The position numbers and the translations under genes are program-made. Shown here piece after piece: positions 33,161 to 44,490 of a DNA stretch of 64,000 nucleotides. Source of the DNA: Rutpela maculata (lineage: Eukaryota > Arthropoda > Insecta > Coleoptera > Cerambycidae); NCBI GenBank assembly GCA_936432065.2, contig OW386293.2, positions 62,084,265-62,148,264 of the forward strand. Direction: 5' to 3'. The stretch's first letter is position 1; every line of letters begins with the position of its first letter. The notes under the pieces were generated by a model. That model was not told the DNA's origin and ran no database searches. It saw only the letters and a program-made list of their open reading frames with translations.

Positions 33161-33650
33161 TCATCTATTATAAGGCAATTATACTTTGCGTCATTTCACT
33201 CCAGCATTGGATATGCCATAGTCCATTGGGGTCTATCACCGGATGCACACAGCAATTTTATTTTTATTTTACAAAAGCGAGCAGTACGTATTATGGCAAA
33301 TTTAGGTTATAATGAATCTTGCAGAGATTCCTTTAAATCATTAAATATTCTAACCCTGATATCAGTTTATATTTATGAAATTTCCTGTTTTGTATACAAA
33401 AATAAAGCAGCCTTTGTTGAAAATAAAGCTCAACATCTTCATAACACCAGGAAAAAAACCTGCTGATACCACATAAGCACGAAACAGCACTTTATCAAAG
33501 AAGTCTCTTTTTTAATGGATGTAAGCTTTTCAATGCTTTAACTGAAAATCTAAAAAGTTTACCAACAATTTATAAATTCAAAACGGCTGTAAAATCGTTA
33601 TTATTAAATAAAAATTGCTACACCATAGATGAATTCTTATCAAACACTTA
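33161..33650 (+). pseudogene. LINE F ORF2 C-terminal part
   Basis: Continues after the solo LTR: IIRQLYFASFHSSIGYAIV, LQKRAVRIMANLGY, SLNILTLISVYIYE, HLHNTRKK, then degraded sequence with several stops to about 33650. This is the usual connection and tail of a CR1-type ORF2. Non-functional. Confidence 0.6.
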
Positions 33651-33888
33651 AGAGCTTTTTTCTTTTTCTGCAAGTCAAACCTAAACCATTAAATGTATAT
33701 GACTTATATATATATATATATATGTATGTATATTTATGTGTTTTATGTATTAGTTTTTATCAATTATTGTTATTTTTATATTATAATTGTTTTTAATTAT
33801 ATAAGTATCTAAAAATTTTCTTATTAGATAAGCTACTTGTGACAAAATTTCTTAAACTTACACCTTGTAGTTTTCTGAAATGAATAAA

Positions 33889-33941
<53 letters not shown>

Positions 33942-33944
<3 letters not shown>

Positions 33945-34765
33945 GCGGACGACATCCAATTATATAAAGCTTGTTCCATATCACAAATAGAGGAATCCTT
34001 CAACTTTATTAATATTCGATTACAGTGTGGTGCTCTAATAATGGCCTAAAGATTAATCCCATCAAAACAAATGCATTATGTATTGGGAATGAACGCCAAA
34101 GAGATGCCACTTGTCAAGAGAAGTTAACTATCAATAATATTCAAATTAATTGGGTCGAATCAGCTAAAAATCTTGGCTTGTTTCTCGATCAAAGTCTAAG
34201 TTTTAATCATCATGTCAATCATATTATCAGTACGTCTTACTTTAAGCTCAAATCATTGTATCATCTAAAACATCTGTTAGGAGAGCAAACAAAACTAAAA
34301 TTAGTAAAATCTCTTATCTATCCCCACACATATTACTGTTGCACTGTGTTTTATTACTTTCTTACAAATTATAATAAAATCAAATTACAAAAAATACAAA
34401 ATTCATGGATGCGATTTGTCTGTTGTATCCCATTTCGAAATCATGTTACTCCTTATTTAAATAGACTAAAGGAACTTAATGTTGCCAACAGGGCACGTTA
34501 CCTTTATTACACATTCCTTTTCAAGGTCATAACATACCAACAACCTGAGTATCTATATGTTTTACTACAGAAAAGATCTAATATCCACAATGTCAACATA
34601 AGAATCAACTCTTTTTGTGTTCCACAATATTCCACAAGTAAATTTGAGGGTTCGTTTACATATATGGCTCCTCACTTGTTAAATGAAATTTTAAATTTGT
34701 TGGGTTTATCTAGCCATTCATTTACTATGTCCATTAAGAATAGATTATTAAATAGCACTCAGTAA
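33942..34765 (+). pseudogene. LINE E ORF2, RT motif C to C-terminus
   Basis: Begins exactly at YADDIQLY (33942), the RT catalytic aspartates missing from the 27005-28986 piece. It then runs GLKINPIKTNALCIGN, NLGLFLDQSLSFNHHV, LIYPHTYYCCTVFYY, LQKIQNSWMRFVCC, VANRARYLYYTFLFKV and SFTMSIKNRLLNSTQ to a stop at 34765. One frameshift lies near 34020. Together the two pieces make an almost complete ORF2, so LINE E was a fairly young copy when LINE F landed. Confidence 0.85.
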
Positions 34766-35040
34766 CATGTTTATAACACTTATTTAGAATGGTTTGTATC
34801 GACGGAATCGACTGTATCGACTGGAATCGGTTTGGTTAGGGATTGGGCTGATTTTGGTTTCGGCTTGGTCGATACAACCCATCTATAGATGATAGTTCAT
34901 CATTTTTATTTATTTATATGTTTGTATTCTGTATATTTATCTTCTGTGGGGGAGTGGAAGAATGGCTTAGCCGAACTCCCAACCTTTTATGTAACATTTT
35001 TGTAACATAATAAACATTTTTATTATTATTATTATTATTA
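34766..35040 (+). other. LINE E 3' UTR and ATT tail
   Basis: A non-coding tail with a small inverted pair (tggtttgtatcgac at 34790 and gtcgatacaaccca at 34869) and a final run of ATT units at 35019-35040. Confidence 0.6.
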
Positions 35041-36513
35041 GTATTATATACATACGTTACGCGGTGCATTTGTTTTATAACGTAGTTTGCGGATAAAATT
35101 AGGGAAACGTTTGGCCAATAAATTACATTTTCTTCTTCTTCAAGTGCCATACTCATATTTTGAACGTAGATGACCTTTCGTATATACCTATGGCGTGTGT
35201 CATTTCTATGAAGAATCACATAAGTATAAGGGACTTACAGTTTATCATCGGATCTTAATGGCACTATTTGAGAGGATGTTTTCGGTTTGCTATTACCTTC
35301 CATGACACCCGATTAATTAAAGTACCTCGTACTGGTATGGTACTGAATCCTAGAACTTTAGCACCTCAGGCCAACGTACAAATCTTCGCGCTAAGGGTGC
35401 CACTCAATATTTTACATGTTTTTAATCACTATTCTTTACTAGTTTGTGATTGATTTATTTATCGTTTGTAATGGATTTATCACCCACACTTTATATCTCT
35501 CAAACTATTGCCGAAGAAATAGAAATTTGACAGACTGCTAAATAGGATTTAAATCTTATTGGTGAAAATAACCCTCAAATGCAGAACAATATATTGGTTC
35601 GATCGACAGCATTTCAATCAGCTAAAATTTCACTATAAAGAATATTGACATGATTTTTTAATTGGTAACAAACTCACATTTTCATAAAATGTTGGTTGAT
35701 TCGTGTACTATAAACTCAAAATTAGAGGAAAATTGATTTGACTAGATCTCTGTAATTACTAAAATTGTCATATTCTATAAAAAATGTGTGAGAACATTTT
35801 AATATATTATAAAATCTGGCAACATCTAAAATTTATCAAAGTTCAACTTGTTTCTTTATTTCAAGAATATTTTTATAGCGCCTATAGAAACAACATTATA
35901 GGATATTAATATCGTATAGAGTTTTGAATAACACAAAAGCATTGTATAACATTTCGTATGGGACAAAATGATTGTATTATATCTGTATATCTTATGTATT
36001 ATCAACTGCCTCCATTATGCAGAATTCCCATAGAAACATAAAAATGCCTATTAAAAATTAATTTTTCTGAAAGACGAAGATTATTTTCTTATCAATTTAA
36101 TCAGTATTTTATTTAAATTGAAAATTCAACCATTTTAAATTTAAAAAAAATTATTTTTTTAATTTTTAATAAACCAAATGTGTATGCTAATTTAAGGCGC
36201 TTCAGGTTTTTGCTAAAAATGTATACATATTTTGTCAGAAAATTTCGCTGCGCAAGAGAATTTTCTTGCTACTAGCGTGTTAATTATACTGTTTAATAAG
36301 GAGATTTTACCATGTTTAATGGATCCTGAGCGCCATTATTGATGTTGCTACTCGAAATAATAACCACACAACATATTTGCGTTATATAACTATTCTTGCA
36401 ATAATTTTGTTCCGGATTTCATCACTAGAAAACAAAATAATTGTATAAATTTTTTTTAGATTTATAAATGTTCTTAAAATACAATTAGACCGCTGTATAC
36501 AATTACTATATTC
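35041..36513. other. Non-coding, possible right half of DNA transposon
   Basis: AT-rich. Between 35860 and 35990 there are several TATAG/TATAA motifs like those at 14300-14760. At 36345-36355 gttgctactcg is the reverse of a cgagtagcaac end, resembling the ccaagtagcaaa end at 14283. Open frame 35268-35453 has no recognisable domain. Confidence 0.35.
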
Positions 36514-37662
36514 AGAGCAATGGCACGTAGTAGAATCATCGATTGTAGTTATGTCTGAAATTTGGTATTTGGTTTACTGAGTTGATTTCGAAACTTTTTC
36601 CTCTACAAAAAGTCTGGTAAATCGATCCGAGCGGAGATACGGAGGGGGGTAAAAGTTGAAAAAATTTTTTGCAGTTACGAACGAAACCGCGGTATTATGA
36701 AAGTACATCAACTCCACATCCCCCCACCAAAATTTCAGACGAAAACTACGGGACGTTTTTTGGTGGGAATTTTTAAGTTTTCAAAAAAAAAATTTTTGTA
36801 GTTGTGGACGAAACTTTGGGTACTTGTTCTATTTAACGTCAATAATGTCGGAAAAATAATTTCAGACGTTTTCCATGGGCCGATTTTAAGATATGGGTTG
36901 AAAGTTGCAAAATTATTGTTTTTCAAATGTTGGTAAAATGAAATTGATGAAAACGTCTGAATAGCTCATTATGAGTTCTTAAAGGGTTCAAAAATAATAT
37001 ATTTCGCTTTCAGACGTTTCCATTGATTTTCACCCCATTTTGTAACCTTTAAAGTGGTCATCAGTTTTTGACTCTATTACGCGTTTAAAAATGTTTCGAA
37101 GCTGATAAAAATGCTTTATCCATGAAAACGTCTGAAAGCGAAATATATCATTTTTGAACCCCTTAAGAACTTACAATGAGCTATTCAGACGTTTTATCAA
37201 TTTCAACCCCATTTTACCAACATTTGAAAAACAAATTTTTTTTTTCAAAATTTTGCAACTTTCAACCCTTATATCTCAAAATCAATCGGCCCATGGAAAA
37301 CGTCTGAAATTATTTTTCCGACATTATTGATGTTGAATAGAACAAGTACCCAAATTTTCGTCCGTAACTACAAAATTTTCTTTTTGAAAATTTTAAAAAA
37401 TTACCGCCAAAAAACGTCCCGTAGTTTTCGTCTGAAATTTTGGTGGGGGGATTTGGAGTTGATGTACTTTCATAATACCGCGGTTTCGTTCGTAACTGCA
37501 AAAACAGTTTTTTTACTTTTACCCCCCCCCTCCGTATCTCCGCTCGGATCCATTTACCAGACTTTTCGTAAAGGAAAAAGAGTTTCGAAATCAACTCAGT
37601 AAACCAAATACCAAATTTCAGACATAACTACAATCGATGATCCCACTACGTGCCATTGCTCT
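36514..37662. repeat. 1.15 kb palindrome
   Basis: Left arm 36514-37020 and right arm 37124-37662 are reverse complements with few differences (agagcaatggcacgtagt outermost; ttcgctttcagacg innermost). The loop is about 100 bp. The word 'gaaaacgtctga' and its relatives recur inside each arm. It is not coding; frames 37310-37602 are chance. The origin could be a foldback element or inverted duplication of one repeat. Confidence 0.85.
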
Positions 37663-37807
37663 AACTACTATACGATATTTTTTTAGAAGTTGGCCAAGTG
37701 CATAATATGTGAATATGTTGTATAAGTAATCATGAGGATATACTTATAGGACAGTTTTATAATCATCACGTAAAATAATTTTATAAGGTTTGTATAGTTT
37801 TCTAATA

Positions 37808-38358
37808 GAATTGACGATTTGCACGAAAGAAAGTTTGGTAAAAAGTGTCTAGATTGGTATCACTGTAATTCACTGCACATGTTGACCAACTCGTCTAATT
37901 TCCAAACTTTGCAATAATTAAATAACTATATTATAATAATCATAACATTGTTTTCATTATCTTTAATGTTAAACCTACTTTCATTGAATATAAATCATCT
38001 TTATTAGGTTGTTTCGTAGTCTGCAATATTTAAAAAATGTCGAATTGGGTATGCAATTTTTCAAACACTGTTTCCAACTCTCAGTTTAGAAGGTTGGCAG
38101 CAGTGATTGATAAAATGCATAATTCGACATTTTTTAAATATTGTAGACTACGAACAACCTAATAAAGATGATTTATATTCAATGGAAGTAGGTTTAACAT
38201 TAAAGATAATGGAAACAATGTTATGATTATTATATTATAGGTATTTAATTATTGCAAAGTTTGAAAATTAGACGAGTTGGTCAACATGTGCAATGAATTA
38301 CAGTGATACCAATCTAGACACTTTTTACCAAACTTTCTTTCGTGCAAATCGTCAATTC
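37808..38358. repeat. 551-bp palindrome
   Basis: Arms 37808-38047 and 38121-38358 (about 240 bp each) with a loop of about 73 bp. Outermost bases gaattgacgatttgcacg; innermost aaaaaatgtcgaatt. The arms look more than 95% identical by eye, so the structure is recent or under gene conversion. No gene. Confidence 0.85.
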
Positions 38359-38620
38359 CTATAATACTAAAATGTATAAAATTGGGCCCTGCCTTATAAA
38401 ATTTGCATGTTACTATAAAATATGTTGTATAGCAGTTCTAACAGCCTTTATAAAAGTTATACCATACATTAAAATTACTACAGTATTATAAACTGTGGAA
38501 GGTTAAAATTAAAAATACCAAATCTTCCACAGAAAATTTTTAGCTCAAATAGCAATCCTATTAAATTCATCCATTTTTAATCACGTGTGCTTAAACAACC
38601 AATCAGAACAGAATTACACT

Positions 38621-39163
38621 GAAAAGATCCCTGAGGGCACGGTCATTAAACTATAACGGTTACCTCATCCAGTAGCTTCTAGACGAAGGAGCACGCGGGG
38701 GGGGAACTTGGGTCTAGCGCCTACGTCATGTAGCCACCGATATCTTTGTCTCTATCTTTTGCATGGGAATAGGATATCTGTCTCTCTTGCACACTTTATT
38801 TGTTTAATTATTCAGATCAAGGTCAAAGTTTTGGTAGATCCAGAGCCGGCACTAGTTGCCGCGTGTCGTGTTTTCAATTTGTCTAGCATACTACAATGAC
38901 AATGTGTTTATTTTTATATTGTTTGTCGCACGTCTCACTGTCACTGTCCGGTGTAATAAACTAGTTTGCTGTCGTCCCAGTGTACACTATTCGTTTATAT
39001 CAGTGGTTATTAATTGAGTGAGTAGCAAAATGTCCAGTGCCGGCCCTGGCTGGGTCTAGAGGCTACGTCATTTTCGGTTACCCTTCCCGCGCGCTCCTTC
39101 GTCTAAAAGCTGCTGAATGATGCAACCGTATAGTTTACTGACCGTGCCCTGAGGGATCTTTTC
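38621..39163. mobile_element. TIR element, 543 bp
   Basis: Terminal inverted repeats of about 130 bp, starting gaaaagatccctgagggcac. The inner part pairs gacgaaggagc-cgcg and acccaag/agaccca blocks. ACT lies on both outer sides (38618-38620, 39164-39166), a possible 3-bp duplication. The middle has no transposase. This is a non-autonomous DNA element of unknown superfamily. Confidence 0.7.
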
Positions 39164-39422
39164 ACTTATGTCATCCAGTTTGACAGTAATGACAGTTCAA
39201 TAATTTAAAATTTATTTTTTGACAATATCGATTTGGAACTGCAAATAATGATTTAATGAATATAATAATTGAGGAAACCACACCAAATAATACATAATAC
39301 ATAATACATAATCTACATTTAATTTTACAAATTGCTCTCTTAATAATTATGTTTTTAATAAATAATTTTGAACAAATAAATAAAATAGATTGCAAACTAT
39401 TTTCTAAGCGAATACCCCTCGA
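39164..39422. other. AT-rich spacer
   Basis: Nothing recognised apart from three tandem 'aatacata' units near 39288-39311. Confidence 0.4.
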
Positions 39423-39539
39423 ACGTTGATAAATAGCTCATAATTTTATCACAACTTCCTCAAGCACGTTGCTTTTAGGTAATATTACCAAGCAAGTGCT
39501 TTCGGAAACTGTGATAAAATTATTTCGTATTATCAACGT
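39423..39539. repeat. Hairpin element, 117 bp
   Basis: Arms of about 50 bp: acgttgata and aattttatcaca on the left pair with tgtgataaaatt and tatcaacgt on the right, around a short gtaatattac centre. Small foldback MITE shape. Confidence 0.65.
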
Positions 39540-39559
39540 CCTTGGGATGTTATAGCTGA

Positions 39560-39669
39560 AAATTCACTAATATTAGGACTATTACAAAACTAAAACTCGG
39601 CAACCAAGACATAACGGAACGTAAAACTGTTAACTTACTAGGAGTAACGCTCGACACTAGACTTTCATT
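39560..39669 (+). pseudogene. Jockey-like LINE D, left fragment
   Basis: Reads LGNQDITERKTVNLLGVTL then DTRLSF, the RT thumb 'YLGVTLD' block, in one frame up to ctagactttcatt. The next codons are found at 57118-57640 after the nested block. 5'-truncated near 39560. Confidence 0.6.
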
Positions 39670-39908
39670 TCTTCTTCTTCTTTACGATCTTGGCCTTAGC
39701 TACATGGCTATTTAGCCAGTTTCTAGTTTTCTTGATTTTATTATTTTGTTTTTCTTTTTTCCTCTTTCCTTTTTCTCCACTGAACTATTTGTTTTTATCT
39801 TCTGTTTCTATACCGAGTACTTGGTGAGGGAACGGATGGGTTGATAGGTTTGGTAACATAAAGAAAAAAAAAAAACTCTTCTGTCTCTGGAGCGTCGGCA
39901 GAGCCATT
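39670..39908 (-). other. LINE A 3' UTR and GAA-type tail
   Basis: Read on the minus strand, an A/G-rich 3' UTR including a 13-A run (39864-39876) ends in aagaagaagaa, as in I-type LINEs with simple trinucleotide tails. Confidence 0.6.
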
Positions 39909-40690
39909 GACACAACCGAAAATGACGCCTCGGATAAAGCACCGTAGGGTTTTAAAAGAGGGGATTTGGAATTTTGTTGCGTCAAATCACGCGGGATTGT
40001 AGTTTTATTGACCTCATGATACAAGATTTTAGATTTTGAGATGAGCAGCATCTAGGAATTTCGAGATATTTTTAGTGCTGTCTACGTTAGGATTTGCTAA
40101 AACTGAATTGATGTTCATGGGAGCTTCATTGTATTGATTTAATAGATTATACAACCTGTCAGAGTTTTGGTAGTGTAGTGCGCATTCAAATATGACATGA
40201 TTTAGTGAACCTAATTCTCCACAGTCACAATTAGGACTCTCTTGGATTCCAATTTTATGAAGGTGGGTTGGGGTTAGGCAGTGTCCGATTCTTATTCTTG
40301 ACACAACCGAAAATGACGCCTCGGGTCAAGCACCCTAGGGTTTTAAAAGAAGGGATTTGGAATTTTGTTGCGTCAAATCACGCGGGATTGTAGTTTTATT
40401 GATCTCATGATACAAGATTTTAGATTTTGAGATGAGCAGCATCTAGGAATTTCGAGATATTTTTAGTGTTGCCTACGTTAGGATTTGCTAAAACTGAATT
40501 GATGTTCATGGGAGCTTCATTGTATTGATTTAATAGATTATACAACCTGTCAGAGTTTTGGTAGTGTAGTGCGCATTCAAATATGACATGATTTAGTGAA
40601 CCTAATTCTCCACAGTCACAATTAGGACTCTCTTGGATTCCAACTTTATGAAGGTGGGTTGGGGTTAGGCAGTGTCCGATTCTCATTCTT
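39909..40690 (-). repeat. 391-bp tandem duplication of LINE A 3' end
   Basis: 39909-40299 and 40300-40690 are head-to-tail copies differing at only about a dozen positions. Each holds the last 90 or so ORF2 codons, with the CDCGELGSLNHVIFEC knuckle, and part of the 3' UTR. Only the inner copy (40420 on) is joined to RNase H; the outer copy (open frame 40029-40304) is a free duplicate. Confidence 0.85.
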
Positions 40691-41298
40691 GAAAATGTTG
40701 TGATTTCTTTTCTGGTGAGGTTCAAATCATGAAACGATGTTTTTCTTTTTATTCCTCCAGAGATACTAGCATAGTGAGCCCCTTTGTTTATCGATATATT
40801 TGTCCATTCGATATTCCAGTCTTTATGTATTTTTTCTTTAATGTGGGGTAGAATATCTCTAAAATCTACTTTCGTTAAGTTAATGCTGTTGAGGTCTGTA
40901 TCTATTTTTGCTATGAGGTCTGCTTTGTCATTACCCTGAATATTTGTATGACTAAGGATCCAGACTAGTTGTACCCTTCTGTTTTGAGCTTTGGCTGTAA
41001 AGTATGACTTCCTGGTGCTTAATGTAATCCAGTCATGGTCTGTTACTAGTCCGTTCCTTGATAATCTGTCCAGCGCAAATTTAGAGTCTGAAAATATTAC
41101 AAAGTCTTTTAGATCTAACAATAAGGCTTTTTTTATGGCAATTTGGATAGTCATGACTTCTGCCGAGCAAATTGAGTAATAATCTTGCGCCCTTAATGCC
41201 AGAGATATATTTTTTTCTGGAATATGTACTCCTATGCCTACCTTTTTTCGATCTGGATCCAGGGACCATCTGTAAATATATATGTTGCTAAAGGCCAT
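40420..41298 (-). pseudogene. LINE A ORF2: RNase H and terminal cysteine motif
   Basis: An RNase H fold: DRKKVGIGVHIPEKN, SICSAEVMTIQIAIKKAL (catalytic E), FVIFSDSKFALDRL (D) and WILSHTNIQGNDKADLIAK (H and D). The first catalytic D (TDG) is just upstream near 41278 in another frame after a one-base shift. The C-terminus has RIGHCLTPTHLHKVG and the C-x-C-x9-H-x4-C motif. RNase H removes RNA from the hybrid during target-primed synthesis. 292 codons stay open, so decay is mild. Confidence 0.8.
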
Positions 41299-43860
41299 TT
41301 ATCTTTCGTCAACCTGATGAAATCCGGATGATTATTAGAGGAAGATTTATCGAGTCCTAAATCTACATATGATATCTTTTCTCCTGTTTGTAAATAATGG
41401 CCATATCTATAACATGGGAGTATATTTTGTTTCTAGATTATGCCCTTGAAATACATAAATAGATCGGTTGCTTCTATCAGAGGCGTAGGGGGTGATGGTA
41501 TTAGTTTCTGATTATAGTTGGCGTACTGCGTATAAATCAGGGGAGTCGGGGGGCTGTTTTCGAAAATGAGTGATTTGAATATGTATTTGCAGGCTAGCCA
41601 TGTTCGTCTACATCTCAGAGGCCATTCGCAAGCTTCCGCGAGAAGAGCATTAGTAGGAGCTGATTTCATTGCCCCGATAATGATCCGTAGGGCTTGAAAT
41701 TGTATTTTGTCTAATTTTTACAGAGATTTTTTACTACAATTTACCATCAAAATACTTCTATAGTCTAAGTGTGACCTTACGATCCCCTTAGTGTTGAAGG
41801 GTGAGCCCCCCACCAAATTCGAGACACGGCTCTCATTGCATTGATCCCCCCTAAAGCTTTTTTTGCTGTGTTTTCTATGTGTGATTTCCATTTCAAGTTT
41901 GAGCCTAATACCACACTCAGATATTTGATGTTTGTTGTCCATGGTATGAGATTATCTCCCCAATAAATATTTGGAAGATCCTGGTGTGTATAACGTTTTT
42001 GAAATTAGATCGCTTTTGATTTGTTAAGAGAAAGATTAAATCCTAGCCTTGTAAAAGCAACAGAGAGATTACCTAGAGAACCATTTATTTCTCTGATTAT
42101 ATCGATAATGTTACTGCCAGAGCTAAATATGACAAAATCATCTGCATATCCCAATAGGGTTGTCTTTTCAGTCATTTCACTATATAATGAATTTGTGTAT
42201 ATGTTAAAAAGTAAAGGACTCAGTGGAGATCCTTGAGGTAATCCTACATTCGTTACCTGCGGGCCAATGAGATTTCTGTTTGTAGGATCTCTGATGTACA
42301 TACTTCTGTTCGATAGGAATTGCTGAATGAGATTAACTGTACTCTTTGGGATAAAGCAGTTTTGTAACTTTTCTATAAGGATAGCTGGAATTACATTATC
42401 ATATGCAGAAGTTATATCTAAGAAAACTGCCACTGTCTTATGTTTACTGTCAAAGCCGTTATTAATTTTTACCGTGAGATAGGTAAGATTGTCCATTACT
42501 CCTTTACCTCGCCGGAAACCGGATTGATTTGGCGATAGTATGTCTTTACTTTCTAAGTAGTATTCAATTCTATTTTTGATTATTAGTTCCAGCAGCTTAC
42601 CGAAACAAGATGATAAAATGATAGGCCGGTAATTAGAGAATACGGTAGGATCTTTCCCAGGTTTAAGTACAGGGCAGGCTATTTGTATTTTCCATTCTTT
42701 TGGGATTTCTTCTTCTATAATTAATTTATTGAAGAAAGCAACAAGATATTCTATTGCGCGAACAGGAAGGTTTTTAATCATTGAGTAAGTAATTTCATCT
42801 AAACCTGGAGCTGTGTCTTTTTTTTTGTTGAGTAATGCTGTCTCGAGTTCTTCTATTGTAAGAAGATTTATTTCTTCTTCAGAATCATTTTTTATGATTG
42901 GTAATTTTTCTGCAGCACAGAGTGGGGTGAGTGAGTCAAGAAAATCATATACCCAGTTTGAATCCATTGGAGTTTGCGGAGGCGTTTTGTTGTTATTATA
43001 GCATTTGAGAGTTCTCCACACTACTTTAGTGGGCGTTTTACTATTTAGTGTTTCACAAAAATTTTCAAATCCTTTTTTTTTCAATCTGAGTATTTTTCTT
43101 GTTTTTGTTATCGTTTTTTTTTGCCTGTACATAATTAAATAGTGTCGCATCTCTAGTAAACAAGGTAATGGCATCTCTGCGCTTTTGGATGGCTCCATCG
43201 TACTCTTGGTCCCACCAAGGGGTGGGGGGTTTGGGATATGGTGCTGTTTTTTTCCGGCGGATAGTCTCCTCCGCCGAGTGAATAATTATGTTAGTAAATT
43301 CTTCATAACTTAGTTCTTTGTTAGTCTCCATGTATGTATCAATAACATCCCTGTACTTTGACCATTGAGCTCTGTTACAGTTGAAGGATTTATGTTCAGT
43401 TTTCCTAGTTATATCACCTGGGTTTTGATTAAAATGAAGTGTGATCTTAATTGGATAGTGATCGCTCATTCCTGGATCTTTAATGGTATTCCATGTGTTA
43501 CATGGAGCTAACGGAGGGGAACACGAGGTTAGGTCTGGTGCACTTTTATGTTGATGAGGGGGGGTAATACGGGTATTAGTTCCGTTGTTAAGAATTACTA
43601 AATCTAGATAATCAATAATATCACAAATTAATTTTCCATTACGATTCTCTATGCCTGACCCCCATGATGGGTGTTGAGCATTCGGTTATAACAAGATTAT
43701 TATAATTAGCTAAAATATTTTTTACAGGGTTCACTGGGATGCGAATATTTGGTGGTACGTACATATTGAATAATGTAAATTTTTTAGTTTCTATTGCCTG
43801 GATTTGAAGTTTCTCTGGGAAGTCTCTGAGAGTTTTGACAGTTAAAATTTTGTGTGGAAT
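41299..43860 (-). pseudogene. LINE A ORF2: endonuclease end, RT and thumb
   Basis: From 43860: the middle endonuclease block (FTLFNMYVPPNIRI), a stop near 43639, APDLTSCSPPLAPCNTWN and MSDHYPIKITLHF (D-H of the nuclease, 43469). RT frame 43198-42005: KKDTAPGLDEITYSMI, NYRPIILSSCFGKLLE, QSGFRRGKGVMDNLTYL, AVFLDITSAYDNVIPAIL (motif A), VGLPQGSPLSPLLFNIY and LGYADDFVIFSS (catalytic YADD). The region 42000-41300 is a decayed thumb with stops. Frameshifts near 43080 and 42003. Confidence 0.8.
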
Positions 43861-44490
43861 AAGACAAGACAAGACAAGACAAGACAAGACAAGACAAGAC
43901 AAGACAAGACAAGACAAGACAAGACAAGACAAGACAAGACAAGACAAGACAAGACAAGACAAGACAAGACAAGACAAGACAAGACAAGACAAGACAAGAC
44001 AAGACAAGACAAGACAAGACAAGACAAGACAAGACAAGACAAGACAAGACAAGACAAGACAAGACAAGACAAGACAAGACAAGACAAGACAAGACAAGAC
44101 AAGACAAGACAAGACAAGACAAGACAAGACAAGACAAGACAAGACAAGACAAGACAAGACAAGACAAGACAAGACAAGACAAGACAAGACAAGACAAGAC
44201 AAGACAAGACAAGACAAGACAAGACAAGACAAGACAAGACAAGACAAGACAAGACAAGACAAGACAAGACAAGACAAGACAAGACAAGACAAGACAAGAC
44301 AAGACAAGACAAGACAAGACAAGACAAGACAAGACAAGACAAGACAAGACAAGACAAGACAAGACAAGACAAGACAAGACAAGACAAGACAAGACAAGAC
44401 AAGACAAGACAAGACAAGACAAGACAAGACAAGACAAGACAAGACAAGACAAGACAAGACAAGACAAGAAAAGATAAGATAAGATAAGAT
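43861..44490 (-). repeat. Pentanucleotide satellite, 121 perfect AAGAC units
   Basis: 43861-44465 is (AAGAC)121 without a visible mismatch, followed by one AAGAA and four AAGAT units. It is the 3' tail of LINE C (minus strand TCTTG). Because the unit is five bases and has no stop in any frame, long open frames appear on both strands; none is a gene. Assembly length of such a tract is unreliable. Confidence 0.95.

Larger units (their letters stand above)
28987..33940 (+). mobile_element. LINE F: CR1-like LINE inserted in LINE E
   Basis: 5'-truncated inside ORF1 (coiled coil). It carries esterase, endonuclease and RT, and ends with an ATT repeat (33888-33940). It lies between the CNI and YADD codons of LINE E. 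Joining 28986 to 33942 restores the frame, with at most an ATA duplication. Same family type as copy A at 2268-12376. A solo LTR (32531-33156) interrupts its RT thumb, and an AT tract (31564-31585) lies in the linker. Confidence 0.75.
16610..35040 (+). mobile_element. LINE E: two-ORF LINE in nested pieces
   Basis: Pieces: 5' UTR and ORF1 start (16610-16904), ORF1 rest and ORF2 to the RT (25954-28986), RT end to 3' UTR (33941-35018), and an ATT tail (35019-35040). A copia (16905-25953) and a CR1-like LINE (28987-33940) interrupt it. It has a zinc-finger ORF1, an EN-RT ORF2 and no RNase H, as in Jockey/CR1-group LINEs. The exact 5' end is unknown; I take the bases right after the solo LTR as its start. 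Confidence 0.7.

Noticed and set aside
35268..35453. Small open frame MRGCFRFAITF as a gene
   Set aside because: No domain, no context, and it lies in probable transposon remains.
42021..43001. Plus-strand open frames opposite LINE A RT
   Set aside because: Shadows of the real minus-strand coding frame.
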